From Nostoc linckia FACHB-104 (GTDB lineage: Bacteria; Cyanobacteriota; Cyanobacteriia; Cyanobacteriales; Nostocaceae), in assembly GCF_014696615.1 (NCBI RefSeq), contig NZ_JACJQJ010000016.1, positions 1 through 64,000 on the forward strand: a stretch of DNA of 64,000 bases. Reading direction: 5' to 3'. Both the position numbers and the translations under genes were made by a program. This document shows, one piece after another, positions 18,431 through 28,437 of this stretch. Numbering within the stretch: the stretch's first letter is position 1; each line of letters begins with the position of its first letter. The notes under the pieces are model-generated. The model was given only the letters and a program-made list of their open reading frames with translations. It was not told the DNA's origin and did no database searches.

Positions 18431-21400
18431 CTACTTTGTCATTGTCAGGGTGCGACGTTTAGTCACCATTTGGTAGGCTTCGATGATGTCACCTTCAGCC
18501 CAATCGTGGAATTTATCTATGCCAATACCGCATTCATAACCAGCATTGACTTCGCGCGCATCCTCTTTCATCCGTTTGAGGGAATCCAGAACGCCTTCAT
18601 AAACCACCTTACCGTTACGACGTACCCGCACTTTGCAGTTGCGGACTAGTTTGCCAGATTGCACATAACAACCAGCAACTGCGCCTCGACCAACTGGGAA
18701 TACGGCGCGGACTTCGGTTTGTCCCAAGGATTCTTCCACCAATTCGGGTTCCAACAGACCTTCCAAGGCTCCTTGAATATCTTCGAGGAGTTTGTAGATG
18801 ATGTTGTATTCCCGCACATCTACACCTGCTTCATCAGCAGCTTGTCTGGCTCCACTAGCGTAGGTGGTGTTGAAGCCAATAATTACGGCGTTACTAGCAG
18901 CAGCTAAGTCAATATCCGTTTCGGTGATTTCTCCAGCAGTAGCTAACAACATCCGGATTTGGACTTCGTTTTGCGGAATTTGTCTGAGCGATCCCACAAT
19001 AGCTTCCACTGAACCTTGCACGTCTGCTTTTAGGATCAAGTTGAGTTCTTTCAACTCGCCTTCTTGTGCTTGAGCTGAGAGGGTTGTGAGAGTAACGCGT
19101 CCCTGTAATAGTCTGGATTGACGCTGTTTGTCGGCGCGATCGCTGGCTAGGGCACGTGCTTCTTTTTCGTTCTCGAAGGCCTCAAATTCATCACCTGCGG
19201 CTGGCACATCGCTCAATCCTAAGACTTCCACAGCAAAGGAAGGACTAGCAATTTCTACTCTTCGTCCTCTGTCATCGACCATGGCCCGCACTTTACCAAA
19301 TGCCGAGCCAGCTACCAACATGTCTCCGACATGCAAGGTGCCATTTTGAATCAGCAAGGTAGCAACTGCGCCCTTGGCTTTATCCAAATGTGCTTCAATG
19401 ACAGTTCCTTTTGCGGCTCGGTCTGGGTTGGCAGATAGTTCAGCGACTTCTGCGACCAGCAGAATCATTTCTAGGAGTGTATCGAGGTTCTCTCCCTTAA
19501 TTGCACTTACGGGAACCATAATTGTTTCACCACCCCAGTCTTCTGCTGTCAGACCGTAGTTGGTAAGTTCTTGTTTTACCCGCTCTGGTTGTGCGCCTTC
19601 TTTGTCAATTTTGTTAATGGCTACAACAATGGGCACTCCCGCAGCCTGAGCGTGACTGATGGCTTCAATGGTTTGAGGACGTACACCATCATCAGCAGCT
19701 ACTACCAAAACGGCAATATCTGTGACTCTTGCTCCTCTGGCCCGCATGGCGGTGAATGCTTCGTGACCAGGGGTATCAAGGAAGACGATTTGCTGCGGCT
19801 TACCTTCATGTTCGATATCCACATGGTATGCGCCAATATGCTGAGTGATCCCACCTGCTTCACCAGCGGCCACTTTGGTTTTGCGGATAGAGTCCAGCAA
19901 GGTGGTTTTCCCGTGGTCTACGTGACCCATAATGGTCACTACTGGTGGACGGCGATGGAGATTTTCCATGTCTGCCAGATCCAGCATTTCTGTGACTTTG
20001 CGGGCTTCTGCTTCTGGTTCGGCGGTTTCAACTGCTACTTCTAAATCGGTGCAGATTAAGGTAATGGTTGGCACATCCAGATTTTGGGTGATGCTCACTG
20101 CCATACCTTTGAGGAACAGGATTTTCACAATCTCTGTATCCGCGATCGCTAAAGCATCAGCCAGTTCCTGCACTGTCATTGGCCCAGTGACCACCAATTT
20201 TTCTGGACGTTCCCGCTTAGTCTCTACTTCTTGACGACGATTTTGGTCGCGGTTGCTAGCAGCAGACTTTTTCCCTTTAGTGGTAGGGCTAGCAACAGCT
20301 ATTGTAGGTTGTTGTGTAGGCCGCGTAGCTTTTGGTTTGGGGGGACGAGCAATTGAAAGGCTGACCTGGACAGTAGCTGGAATTTCCAGACCTTCTTCAT
20401 CCAGTAAATCTTCTTCCTCAAAATCATCATCTAAGAGTGGCTTGACTCGCTTGCCTTTGACACCAGCCTTGCCAGATTTCTCTTTGATTTCATCAATAAT
20501 TTCTTCTTCTTGCCACTTTTTACCACCTTTGGCTGGACGAGGTGGTGTGGGGCGTTTCAAATCGAGAATGTCAGCAGGAATTGCTTCATCAAGTGTTGTT
20601 GTTGCTGCTGCTTTGCCTGCACCGCCTTGCATTGGTCTAGGTGGCGTAGCAATTGGCATTGCTGCTACAGCTTCACTGGGACGAACTGGTCTACTGGGCC
20701 GTTGGGTATCTGAGAATGGAGCGCCACCAGGAGCGCGATTTCCTCTTTGTTCGGGTTTAACTGGGCCTGGAGTGGGACGAGCCTGTTTTTGTGGTGTAGG
20801 CTGTGAAGCTTGGTCTGTGCCTGGTTTAGCGGCCCTTGGCTTAACTTGTTCGCGTTCTTCTTCGCCACGTTTTGGGCGTTCGCGTTTGAGAATTGGTTTT
20901 TCTGCCTGGCTCAGCGGCTCGATCGCTGGTGCCCCTTCAGACATTGGTCTGGCAGGGGGCGCAACTAGTTGAGGTTTTTGCGGCTTTTCTGGTCTCGGTT
21001 TGGATGAAACTGGTTTTTCCGGCTTTTCCGCAACTATTTTTTCTTTTGGCTGTGTATTAGGCGTTGTATCCGCATCTTTAACAGCTGGTTGCTGTTGGGT
21101 CTCAGAAAGATTCCGGGGTACGGGTCGAGTTGGTGCCGTCGGCTGCATGGGTGAGACTGGTGTAGCGAAGGGCTTTGGAGGTGAAGGAGGGTTAGCTTCA
21201 GACAAAGCAGATGGGGTAGTTGTATTAACTGATGCCTCTGGGGCGTTGGAGTTAGGATTTCTCAATATTTTGGGTTTACGAATTTCCAAAATTTCTTGTT
21301 TGTGAGGTGGTGGTGCAGGTCGATTTCGAGAGCCAGCTTGTGGCCCCTGTGCTTGATGCGTGTTTATACCTGTGTCTTTTTTAGGGATTCCATTCGTTGC

Positions 21401-21568
21401 TGCGAGTTTTTCCGCTGCGGAACGGATGCGTTCTGCCTCCGAATCTGAAATTGTACTGCTATGGCTTTTGACCGCGATGTTGAGCTGGTCGCATATTGCT
21501 AATAGCTCTTTGTTATCCAAATTCAATTCCTTTGATAATTCATAGATTCTAACTTTGCCGTTGTTCAT
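18431..21568 (-). CDS. infB: Translation initiation factor IF-2
   Basis: 1045 residues. An N-terminal IF2_N helix module ([29 protein letters not shown]) is followed by a long Pro/Lys/Arg-rich disordered region to about 430, much longer than in E. coli but normal for cyanobacteria. Then come a second IF2_N segment ([25 protein letters not shown]) and the G domain: [16 protein letters not shown] (G1), [10 protein letters not shown] (G2), DTPGHEAF (G3), NKID (G4). Domains II, III and the fMet-tRNA-binding C-terminal domain complete it. It places initiator tRNA on the 30S subunit and promotes subunit joining. It sits downstream of rimP-nusA-ylxR, the order conserved across bacteria. Confidence 0.98.
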   Translation of the reverse strand: MNNGKVRIYELSKELNLDNKELLAICDQLNIAVKSHSSTISDSEAERIRSAAEKLAATNGIPKKDTGINTHQAQGPQAGSRNRPAPPPHKQEILEIRKPKILRNPNSNAPEASVNTTTPSALSEANPPSPPKPFATPVSPMQPTAPTRPVPRNLSETQQQPAVKDADTTPNTQPKEKIVAEKPEKPVSSKPRPEKPQKPQLVAPPARPMSEGAPAIEPLSQAEKPILKRERPKRGEEEREQVKPRAAKPGTDQASQPTPQKQARPTPGPVKPEQRGNRAPGGAPFSDTQRPSRPVRPSEAVAAMPIATPPRPMQGGAGKAAATTTLDEAIPADILDLKRPTPPRPAKGGKKWQEEEIIDEIKEKSGKAGVKGKRVKPLLDDDFEEEDLLDEEGLEIPATVQVSLSIARPPKPKATRPTQQPTIAVASPTTKGKKSAASNRDQNRRQEVETKRERPEKLVVTGPMTVQELADALAIADTEIVKILFLKGMAVSITQNLDVPTITLICTDLEVAVETAEPEAEARKVTEMLDLADMENLHRRPPVVTIMGHVDHGKTTLLDSIRKTKVAAGEAGGITQHIGAYHVDIEHEGKPQQIVFLDTPGHEAFTAMRARGARVTDIAVLVVAADDGVRPQTIEAISHAQAAGVPIVVAINKIDKEGAQPERVKQELTNYGLTAEDWGGETIMVPVSAIKGENLDTLLEMILLVAEVAELSANPDRAAKGTVIEAHLDKAKGAVATLLIQNGTLHVGDMLVAGSAFGKVRAMVDDRGRRVEIASPSFAVEVLGLSDVPAAGDEFEAFENEKEARALASDRADKQRQSRLLQGRVTLTTLSAQAQEGELKELNLILKADVQGSVEAIVGSLRQIPQNEVQIRMLLATAGEITETDIDLAAASNAVIIGFNTTYASGARQAADEAGVDVREYNIIYKLLEDIQGALEGLLEPELVEESLGQTEVRAVFPVGRGAVAGCYVQSGKLVRNCKVRVRRNGKVVYEGVLDSLKRMKEDAREVNAGYECGIGIDKFHDWAEGDIIEAYQMVTKRRTLTMTK

Positions 21569-22043
21569 CCACTCTTCCCCTTTAATTTACAGTTTTAGCG
21601 GATGGTTGCCTGGTTTGTGACATCTCCATCCTTTGACTACTGTTTTTTGGTTGCCGTTTAGATTTTGTCGGTGCCTCCAATCAGGAAAGAGAGATGTCTC
21701 GGTTTATTGCTGGCATCCCCACCAGTAATCATGATGTCTGGGCACCCATAAAAGTTTTTTAAATAAAAAATTTTTATGCGTGCCCTGAATGCCGAACTGC
21801 GCCTGAGCGCTACCAGGTTGCCATTTTGTAGTTTTTTGTTTTGCTGATTCTGAGTCTTCCACAACACAATCGAGTAAAACTTGTTGGGAGTATTACTTCG
21901 TCTCTCTTAATTGTAAAAGAGGCGTTTGTCAACTACACCCATTTACTATTTTGACACTAACCCCAGCAATCAACAGAGACTGTGTTACTACCGCTAGTTC
22001 GGCTTCTGGCACAATTACTCTAGGGATTACCGCTACAAATTTC
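21569..22043 (-). promoter_or_regulatory. Long infB leader with 22-bp-arm hairpin
   Basis: A 475-bp gap inside the operon between ylxR and infB. At 21740-21785 there is a long hairpin: arms GGGCACCCATAAAAG plus T6A and the complement, with only two imperfect positions, and a loop of two to three bases. On the plus strand one of them is a G-U pair; on the minus strand that position is A-C. It may attenuate or process the operon transcript, or be an inserted element. GGGGAAGAG lies just before the infB start. Confidence 0.5.
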
Positions 22044-22319
22044 TTAAATTAAAATTTGATTTTGGGTATTGCTTTTGGCTAGACGCTGCCACAATGTTTG
22101 ATACAGTGTTTCTGGCACTGTTGCATGTAGTGAGCGCCCTAGTCGATTTTTTTTCTGAGCGGCTTGCAAGCAGCTCGTTTGTGGGCAGATATAGGCAGAA
22201 CGCCCCATGCCCTCATCTAATTGTACCTTTCCCGATGGAAAGACGCGGACAATCCGCCAAAACTCTTCTTTTAAGCCTACTTGGCGGCAACTAATACAGC
22301 GCCGATAATTCGGTTTCAT
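22044..22319 (-). CDS. YlxR/RnpM family RNA-binding protein
   Basis: A 91-residue basic protein. The N-terminal YRRCISCRQVGLKEEFWRIVR and GRSAYICPQTSCLQAAQKKNRLGRSL are the YlxR (DUF448) signatures; the four Cys may hold a metal or be structural. Members bind RNA, and in Bacillus the protein acts on RNase P. It sits between nusA and infB as in most bacteria. Length is normal. Confidence 0.93.
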   Translation of the reverse strand: MKPNYRRCISCRQVGLKEEFWRIVRVFPSGKVQLDEGMGRSAYICPQTSCLQAAQKKNRLGRSLHATVPETLYQTLWQRLAKSNTQNQILI

Positions 22320-22465
22320 GAATTTTTTGCTACCTCACATCAGCAGTCTCGTTCAGCAAGGATGATTGAAATGTCTATCTTTGCTTATCTGAAACATCTA
22401 ATACAAAGTAATTAATAATACATTTTATTAAAGTACTATTACTTAAATAACTGGATGTGAATAAA

Positions 22466-23773
22466 CTACTCGTCATCGTTATTGTCAAAAGAGTCATCTT
22501 CTAATTCTAATTCTTCTTGATTGTTATCATCTTCTAGTTCTGGCAGATCGGATTCATCCTCATCTTCATATTCATATTCTTCCTCTTGCTCTGCTTGATA
22601 TTTGGCACGAGCAGCAGCAAATTTAGCATCTTCTGCAGCTTGGTCATATTTAGCTTTATCTTTAATATCAATCTTCCACCCAGTCAAACGGGCTGCCAAA
22701 CGGACATTTTGTCCTTCTTTACCAATAGCCAAACTCAGTTGATCTTCCGCTACTAGTACATGAGTTTGCCGTGTTTCTGGGTCCATGAGGCGAACTTCGT
22801 CCACTCGTGCGGGGCTGAGAGCATTTGCAATGTAAGTGGCTGGATCTGGAGACCAGCGAATCACATCAATTTTTTCACCGCGTAATTCGTTAACTACCAC
22901 TTGAATCCGCGATCCCCGTGCGCCAATACAAGCTCCTACTGGGTCTACATCGCGATCAAGAGTATCTACAGCAATTTTAGTCCGGGGACCGACATAACGA
23001 GAAGGAGGATTGGCTTCTCGTGCTACCGCTACAATCCGCACAACTTCGTCTTCTATTTCTGGTACTTCATTGGCAAATAAATAAACTACCAAGCCTGCAT
23101 CAGCGCGAGATACTAATAATTGTGGGCCGCGTTGCTGACCTTGGGACACTTTTTTGAGATATACCTTAAAGGTGGCATTAGCTCGATAGTTATCATTAGG
23201 TAGCTGTTCCCGTTTTGGTAATTCTGCTTCTACTTCTGGTTGACCAAAACCACTGCTAACAGCCAAAATGACTGATTGTCGCTCAAACCGCAAAACTCTT
23301 GCTTGCAGGACAGTACTTTCTAAGTCTTGGAATTCTTCTTGTACCATTTGGCGCTGTTGATCCCGCAGTTTTTGGGCGAGTACCTGCTTAGTTTGCATCG
23401 CTGCCATCCGACCAAATTCGCCTTGGTCTGGAGTAACATCTAGGACTACAGAGTCTCCCAACTGGGCTTCAGGGGCTACTTGTTGTACTTCATCTAGAGA
23501 TATTTGGTGGTCAGAATTACTAACTTCTTCAACAATGGTTTTAGTCGAAAGAACTCGGAAACCTTCTTCTTCGATATCGAGTTCTACCTCAAAATTCTCA
23601 AAATAATCTTCATCAAATTGTTTGCGCTCCAAATTTTGGGCACGACGATAGCGTTCATAACCCTTGAGCAGAGCTTCTCTAATTGCTGATTGCACTGCTA
23701 GCCGAGGTAAATTACGCTCACGACTTATACTTTCAATTAAGTCTTTTAATCCAGGTAAAGTGACCATTGACAT
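22466..23773 (-). CDS. nusA: Transcription elongation/termination factor NusA
   Basis: 435 residues. The N-terminal RNA-polymerase-binding domain (about 1-125) starts MVTLPGLKDLIESISRERNLP. An S1 domain follows at about 135-205, then two KH domains (VGACIGARGSRIQVVVNELRGEKIDVIRW and SLAIGKEGQNVRLAARLTGWKIDI). The C-terminus is a very acidic tail of about 45 residues instead of the AR repeats of E. coli NusA; this short acidic form is usual in cyanobacteria. It controls pausing, termination and antitermination. It is second in the rimP operon, 209 bp after rimP. Confidence 0.97.
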   Translation of the reverse strand: MSMVTLPGLKDLIESISRERNLPRLAVQSAIREALLKGYERYRRAQNLERKQFDEDYFENFEVELDIEEEGFRVLSTKTIVEEVSNSDHQISLDEVQQVAPEAQLGDSVVLDVTPDQGEFGRMAAMQTKQVLAQKLRDQQRQMVQEEFQDLESTVLQARVLRFERQSVILAVSSGFGQPEVEAELPKREQLPNDNYRANATFKVYLKKVSQGQQRGPQLLVSRADAGLVVYLFANEVPEIEDEVVRIVAVAREANPPSRYVGPRTKIAVDTLDRDVDPVGACIGARGSRIQVVVNELRGEKIDVIRWSPDPATYIANALSPARVDEVRLMDPETRQTHVLVAEDQLSLAIGKEGQNVRLAARLTGWKIDIKDKAKYDQAAEDAKFAAARAKYQAEQEEEYEYEDEDESDLPELEDDNNQEELELEDDSFDNNDDE

Positions 23774-23982
23774 AAGTAATCTCCTTTAGAAATTAAGGAT
23801 GGGAAACTAGGTCTAGGGACTAGGTGCTAGAGATTAAGGGCTAGAGACTATCAACTAAAGGCTAGGTAGTGAATACTACACATTAGAGACTAAGGATTAG
23901 AGAAAAGTTTTACTCTAGTCCCTAGCCTTTAGCTCCTAGCCTCTAGCCTCCAGCCCCTAGCCCCTAGCCTCTAGTCTCTAGG
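23774..23982. repeat. Repeat-rich inverted region between rimP and nusA
   Basis: The gap is built of degenerate heptamers of the type CTAGGGA / TAGAGACTA on one side and TCCCTAG / TAGTCTCTAG on the other, so the two halves can fold back on each other into a long imperfect hairpin of about 170 bp. It has no coding capacity. In the rimP-nusA transcript it would be a large stem-loop between two genes whose products are needed in different amounts. Confidence 0.6.
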
Positions 23983-24444
23983 TTATCGGCGCTCATCCAG
24001 CTGCACCCTAGTAATTAGAGCGCGGGGAATTTCGACTACACGACCTTTTTGGTTTAAATAAACCGTTTGTTCATCCCGGCGAATCAACTGACCTGTCCAC
24101 TCTTGTTGTCCGTCGTAGGGTGGGGAAGTGGAAACAATCACAGGAAATCCTTTAAAGGAAATAAACTCCCTGTCTGTCACCAGTTGCCGCGATATACCGG
24201 GACTAGATACTTCCAAGACATAGGCATCTGGAATAATCTCCGCCGCATCTAAAGAAGCTTCTAAAGCACGACTCATCCTTTCGCAATCATTTAATCCAGT
24301 GTCTTCTTGGGGATTGCGAATGTCTACCCGCAACACTGGCGGACGTTGGTTAGTGTGAAAAACTACTCCAACGACTTCCAATCCCAGTTCTTCTGCCACT
24401 GGTGTTGCTAAATCAATAATTTGTGGGATTAAAGGATGAGTCAT
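23983..24444 (-). CDS. rimP: Ribosome maturation factor RimP
   Basis: 153 residues from the ATG at 24444. An in-frame extension to 24525 crosses the leader hairpin and is unlikely to be coding. The first domain is [32 protein letters not shown]...[34 protein letters not shown], then [20 protein letters not shown], the RimP hallmark. An Sm-like C-terminal domain ends [17 protein letters not shown]. It is needed for late 30S subunit assembly. It is first gene of the operon with nusA and infB. Confidence 0.95.
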   Translation of the reverse strand: MTHPLIPQIIDLATPVAEELGLEVVGVVFHTNQRPPVLRVDIRNPQEDTGLNDCERMSRALEASLDAAEIIPDAYVLEVSSPGISRQLVTDREFISFKGFPVIVSTSPPYDGQQEWTGQLIRRDEQTVYLNQKGRVVEIPRALITRVQLDERR

Positions 24445-24457
24445 GCGAAAATCCAAT

Positions 24458-24482
24458 AAAAAAAGTGGGCTTCGACCCACTT
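24458..24482 (-). terminator. Intrinsic-terminator-like hairpin in the rimP leader
   Basis: On the minus strand AAGTGGGT - CGAA - GCCCACTT forms an 8-bp stem closed by a U-G pair. It is followed at once by T7 and then, 13 bases on, the rimP ATG. This is the architecture of an attenuator: it would stop transcription just before the operon. Bases further upstream (TTCGTAAC, GGTCGAACC) could offer an alternative pairing. In E. coli the equivalent operon is regulated by NusA in its leader; whether that applies here is inference. Confidence 0.6.
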
Positions 24483-24603
24483 CCTGCGATAGGGATATCT
24501 TCCAAGAAGTCTTGTTACGAACCAAATAAGGTTCGACCTAATCTGAGTTTAGCGCATTTCTTTTGGAGGTAGTAGGAAGAAATTATTATATGGGGCATGG
24601 GGC

Positions 24604-24645
24604 GGTAATGGGTAATGGGTAATGGGTAATTGGTAATGGGTAATA
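24604..24645. repeat. Tandem GGTAATG heptamer repeat
   Basis: About six near-perfect heptamers (GGTAATG, one with a T variant), upstream of the rimP leader. It is a short tandem repeat of the kind common in Nostocales; related units occur near 58740 and 61260. Confidence 0.7.
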
Positions 24646-24692
24646 TAGATTTTTCCTTGTAATCCAGCCCCCAATGGCCAGTCCCCAGTCTT

Positions 24693-26144
24693 TCATCTGC
24701 CTGATCTTTCTCGGGCTGTTAGTGCACTACTTTCTGTGATTGGCTGCAATGGTACTTGTGTCCGTAACTGCCTGGTTTGCTGGAGAATTTGGTCTATATC
24801 TTCTTGAGATAAGCGCTGAACGTAATTAAGTTTGACTTCTTCCAAAAAGTCAAAAAGTAAACTCTGAATTTCGGAAAGTACGTGTTTATTTTGGACTTCT
24901 GTACCTAGAGCTTGGCTAAAGCTTTGGACTAACTGACTGGTAAGTTTTGCCCCAACGGGATCTTCTACTGCACTGACCAATACGTTATAAAGATTAGTTG
25001 TAATTTGGGTTGCCAGCTGCTCACTGATTTGTGTTTGTGCTTGTCCCACGCCAGGAATGGTTTGCAAGTTACGATACATCGGTACTTGCTGCAAAGCAGT
25101 GTTGATATTGTGGCGCAAAATGGCGTTAATTTCTGGTTGAATTTTGGGCAATACTTGGTAAACAACTGTTTGCACTAAAAGACCTGCGATCGCTTCTACT
25201 TCATTAACATTATTAATATCTATGTAAGGGCGCAGGTTCTCTTGTTGCATCAGCCAGCGAGTAAATTCCCCACGCTGAATTGATCCCTGAATTTGGTTAA
25301 TGACTCTTACCACCACAATTTCCGTGATTTCTTCGGCAAAATTGGCGACAATTCCTTGGTTAACTTGCCGCCATACTGGACGTAAATTTATTAACCGCGC
25401 TTGATCGAGGCGAATTAACACTGGGGCGATTCGCAACCATCGCCAAAATGGTAACAATAATAATAAATCGTACCAACGCCACAAAACAGCATCTAACCAG
25501 CTAAAGCCTAGATGACTGCGTCTGATATAAAAGCTGCGGACTAATAATTCCAGCGCAAATAAACCCACAAAGGGTAAGTCAATCAGCCAAAAATTATCTA
25601 GTAATTCGCCATCTTCACCAATGCGGCGGTAGTAGTTCGTGGCAATTAAAGGGCGAATATTCTGCTTAAAGAAATTAATTTCTGGATTCCAGCCCTTTTG
25701 CGATAAATATTGCTGGCTCCAAAAAGTCCTAAAAGCTTGCTTAGCAGATTCTTGACCAACGCGATCGCGCATTCGGTTTTTGATTTTTTCTAAGGTACCA
25801 CTCTTGCCAACTGCTGCAAAGGGGTTGGTGTCAACCATCTCCGTGCTGAGACGGCTAATTTCTTCTAGCTTTGTTTGTACCTGAGGTGACTGTAAACCTG
25901 TCTGGCTTACCTGTTCCTCTAATGCTGTGACTGCTTGCAGGTAGCTTTTCGTTTCTCTATGAGGTTCAATACCTTTAATTGGGTCATAAATTTGAGTAAT
26001 TTGCGGTAATTTTCTGTAGTAAAAATCTCGCCAAGGTACGTAACTCAAATTAAACAAAACTAAGCATAAATTTGCCGTAGCTGTAATTGCCATAACTTTT
26101 TCAAAGTAAAGTTGTGGTCGCTGGGAAGATTTGATATTAGCCAT
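24693..26144 (-). CDS. Unknown membrane protein with voltage-sensor-like segment
   Basis: 483 residues; family not recognised beyond conserved cyanobacterial. There is one hydrophobic helix near 17-35, then a helical soluble region. At about 190-250 comes a group of membrane segments: NFWLIDLPFVGLFALELLVRSF, then SWLDAVLWRWYDLLLLLPF, then WRWLRIAPVLIRLDQARLI, in which Arg residues recur every three to four positions as in an S4 helix. The second half is long, amphipathic and helical with no membrane segment. The layout recalls the sensor half of ion channels but has no pore. The call is by appearance only. It is monocistronic and divergent from the peptidoglycan-binding gene. Confidence 0.7.
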   Translation of the reverse strand: MANIKSSQRPQLYFEKVMAITATANLCLVLFNLSYVPWRDFYYRKLPQITQIYDPIKGIEPHRETKSYLQAVTALEEQVSQTGLQSPQVQTKLEEISRLSTEMVDTNPFAAVGKSGTLEKIKNRMRDRVGQESAKQAFRTFWSQQYLSQKGWNPEINFFKQNIRPLIATNYYRRIGEDGELLDNFWLIDLPFVGLFALELLVRSFYIRRSHLGFSWLDAVLWRWYDLLLLLPFWRWLRIAPVLIRLDQARLINLRPVWRQVNQGIVANFAEEITEIVVVRVINQIQGSIQRGEFTRWLMQQENLRPYIDINNVNEVEAIAGLLVQTVVYQVLPKIQPEINAILRHNINTALQQVPMYRNLQTIPGVGQAQTQISEQLATQITTNLYNVLVSAVEDPVGAKLTSQLVQSFSQALGTEVQNKHVLSEIQSLLFDFLEEVKLNYVQRLSQEDIDQILQQTRQLRTQVPLQPITESSALTARERSGR

Positions 26145-26406
26145 TTTTTTAGTGTTGAATTATACAGGAATTGGCTATAAGTTTTTAAATTATATAATTT
26201 TTGAGCTTACCTAGATGGTAGGACTGGTAGTTAAAATTCATCCCCGAGAACGATGAAAATTTTTTATTAAAGATTAATTAACTTAACCAATTAAAGTATT
26301 TTTAATCAAAAATAATTAATAATTAAGAAAACAGATGTTAAAGAAACTTAAAATGCACCTGTTAACCTTTATATTCTGCTGATTTAAACCAAAGGAGTTT
26401 TAATTT

Positions 26407-27090
26407 ATGTGGTGTGGCTTTGGAAAATCAAGCGTTACCATTGTTACTGCTTGCCTAATTACAGCGAGTGTGTTACCTGCAAGCACTTCTTTTGCTGCGC
26501 GTCAGCGTAACTATACACCCCAGCAATTTCGTGCTGTGCTTCATGGTTTAGGCTATAAAATCACCGTCAACAATTCACCCTTAACGGATAATGAAGCAAA
26601 ACAAGCAATCCGTGAATTTCAAAAGGGTTACAAGTTAGGTGTAGATGGAATAGCAGGCCCAAAAACTCAAGATTGGGCAGCGCAAATCATTCAAATTTTG
26701 CAAGCCAATTTAAATGCAGTAGTTAAACCCAAAACTCCCCTACCCCGGGATCAATTTTATGGGCCTCAGACAGAAGCGGCTGTTAAAGAAGCTCAGAAAA
26801 AATTGCAGCTACAAGAAACCGGAATTGCTGATTTAGCCTTCCGCCAAAAGCTGAATACAGAAGCTAAAAATGCTATTGGCAAACCAGCACCGTCACCAAC
26901 TGCTAAACCGACAGCGTCACCAACTTCTAAACCGACAGCGTCACCGACAGTTTCACCGTCACCAACGGCTACGCCTACAGCAACACCAACGGCTACGCCT
27001 ACAGCAACACCCACATCGTCACCAACGGCTACGCCCACGCCAACATCTACAGCTACACCCACAGCTACGCCTACAACATCACCTAAATAA
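26407..27090 (+). CDS. Exported peptidoglycan-binding protein with Thr/Pro tail
   Basis: 227 residues. The signal peptide is about 1-30 (cleavage near SFAA). Two peptidoglycan-binding-1-type modules follow: one at about 35-95 (FRAVLHGLGYKITVNNSPLTDNEAKQAIREFQKGYKLGVDGIAGPKT), one at about 100-155 (LPRDQFYGPQTEAAVKEAQKKLQLQETGIADLAFRQKL). Residues 158-227 are a low-complexity tail of SPTAxPTA units, probably a wall-spanning spacer. AAAGGAG lies 10 bases before the ATG. The DNA of the tail is a tandem repeat and probably varies in length between strains. Confidence 0.88.
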   Translation: MWCGFGKSSVTIVTACLITASVLPASTSFAARQRNYTPQQFRAVLHGLGYKITVNNSPLTDNEAKQAIREFQKGYKLGVDGIAGPKTQDWAAQIIQILQANLNAVVKPKTPLPRDQFYGPQTEAAVKEAQKKLQLQETGIADLAFRQKLNTEAKNAIGKPAPSPTAKPTASPTSKPTASPTVSPSPTATPTATPTATPTATPTSSPTATPTPTSTATPTATPTTSPK

Positions 27091-27198
27091 ACGCTCTAGG
27101 CGTTACTGAAGTTTGAAATTAACCTGCTCATACAAGGATAGGAAAGAACTACGATAGTTGTCCTGATTGCGTGTAACCAAGGAGTTAACTTTCATTGT

Positions 27199-28092
27199 TT
27201 ATCTTGTCTGATTTGGTTCTTCTAAAGGTCTGCCTTTAGGTGTTGGTAAAATTGGCCGACGATCATCGTAAGGCATAGGAATATACTGAACTGTGGGTCT
27301 GCCTCCTTGTGGTTGGGGATACAAATCCATGAGTTCATAAATCGAACGGGGCAGCCCAACAGTAACGGGCAGCCCCATTTCTGTTGCTTCTTCTACGGTA
27401 ATGGGATAGTCGTGAGTTACACGTCCAGTTGTTAAAGCTTCAATAATTGGTTCAATATTTTCTGGGCTGACTTTTTGTTTAGGAATACTATCTTTGAGCA
27501 AAGTCCGCACAAAGCGTTGTACCTGTTGAATGGCTTTACCTGCCAAGTCTGCCATGATTAAAGTTTGGTCTTCAACTTCGCTGATGGGTTTATCTTTTAC
27601 CACCTTCAAGATACTTGCTGCGGGGAAGTTACCTAATTGGGGATCAACTGGCCCTAAGACAGCATTTGCATCCATAACAATTTCATCAGCAGCTAGCGCC
27701 AGCATTGTTCCACCACTCATTGCATAGTGAGGTACAAACACGGTAACTTTTGCTGGGTGGCGAATTAATGCTCTAGCGATTTGTTCGGTAGCTAGTACCA
27801 AACCACCGGGAGTATGCAAGATTAAATCGATGGGAACTTCTGGCGGCGTGAGGCGAATTGCCCGTAGTATTTGTTCTGAGTCTTCAATGGTGATATAGCG
27901 TGATAGGGGTATGCCGAGTAAGCTGATAGACTCTTGGCGGTGAATTAGCAAAATCACCCGACTGTTACGTCCTTGCTCAAATTCTTGTAAAGCGCGCAAA
28001 CGGCGATATTCAATTTGACGCTTTTGCCAAATGGGTTGCAAGGAAGAGAAGAGAAGGAAAATCCAGAATAAATCGCCAATTCCAAATGCCAT
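27199..28092 (-). CDS. Membrane SDH-family Clp-fold serine protease
   Basis: 297 residues. An N-terminal hydrophobic helix (GIGDLFWIFLLFSSLQPIW) anchors it. The ClpP/crotonase fold follows: VILLIHRQES, IDLILHTPGGLVLATEQIARAL (oxyanion region), VFVPHYAMSGGTMLALAADEIVMDANAVLGPVDPQLG, with the Ser of AMSGGT as nucleophile and the Asp of AADEIVMD nearby. This is the SDH (Ser-Asp-His) family, PF01972. It probably cleaves membrane-associated peptides. The C-terminal tail is Pro/Arg-rich. It is a single gene. Confidence 0.9.
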   Translation of the reverse strand: MAFGIGDLFWIFLLFSSLQPIWQKRQIEYRRLRALQEFEQGRNSRVILLIHRQESISLLGIPLSRYITIEDSEQILRAIRLTPPEVPIDLILHTPGGLVLATEQIARALIRHPAKVTVFVPHYAMSGGTMLALAADEIVMDANAVLGPVDPQLGNFPAASILKVVKDKPISEVEDQTLIMADLAGKAIQQVQRFVRTLLKDSIPKQKVSPENIEPIIEALTTGRVTHDYPITVEEATEMGLPVTVGLPRSIYELMDLYPQPQGGRPTVQYIPMPYDDRRPILPTPKGRPLEEPNQTR

Positions 28093-28405
28093 AGGATTGA
28101 TTGTCTCAAAATAACGGTTGTCGTCATTAATTGTGACAATTTTCAGGCGATCGCAATTCTATCTGTAGGTCTATTAGCTTACCTACAATTACAATAATTC
28201 TTCTAAATCATCAGGATTCATCGGACAACAATAATCTCAGCCTGATTCTGAGACCTTGATTTCATCCAGGTTTGAAGCTTGATTTTCTAACAGAAACTGA
28301 AATTTATAGACAAAACGTGGAAATTAAAGCCCTGTAGGCATGTGGGCGATTGAATTCTCCTACTCTGACAAAAGAAAGTTAAAGGATGATACCCATCAAT
28401 AAGTA
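28093..28405. other. Gene-free stretch upstream of the protease gene
   Basis: No gene is seen. It contains the promoter region of the protease gene and one HIP1-like site near 28147. Confidence 0.4.
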
Positions 28406-28437
28406 GAGGGGTCTAGTTATTAGTAACCAGACCCCTC
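28406..28437 (-). terminator. Strong hairpin at the end of a possible small gene
   Basis: GAGGGGTCTGGTTA - CTAA - TAACTAGACCCCTC on the minus strand. It is a 14-bp stem whose only irregular position is a G-U pair on this strand (A-C on the other). No strong T-run follows. It overlaps the last bases of the 38-codon ORF. Confidence 0.5.

Noticed and set aside
19571-21305. Several long plus-strand ORFs opposite infB
   Set aside because: They are shadows of a long GC-richer coding gene; infB is certain on the other strand.
23800-23982. Possible CRISPR-like array between rimP and nusA
   Set aside because: The units are short degenerate heptamers in both orientations, without regular spacers or cas genes.
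24445-24525. N-terminal extension of RimP by 27 residues
   Set aside because: It would translate through the leader hairpin and T-run; RimP family proteins begin at the ATG at 24444.
26793-27109. Val/Gly-rich and Gln/His/Arg-rich ORFs over the Thr/Pro repeat
   Set aside because: They are produced by the repeat in other frames of the peptidoglycan-binding gene.
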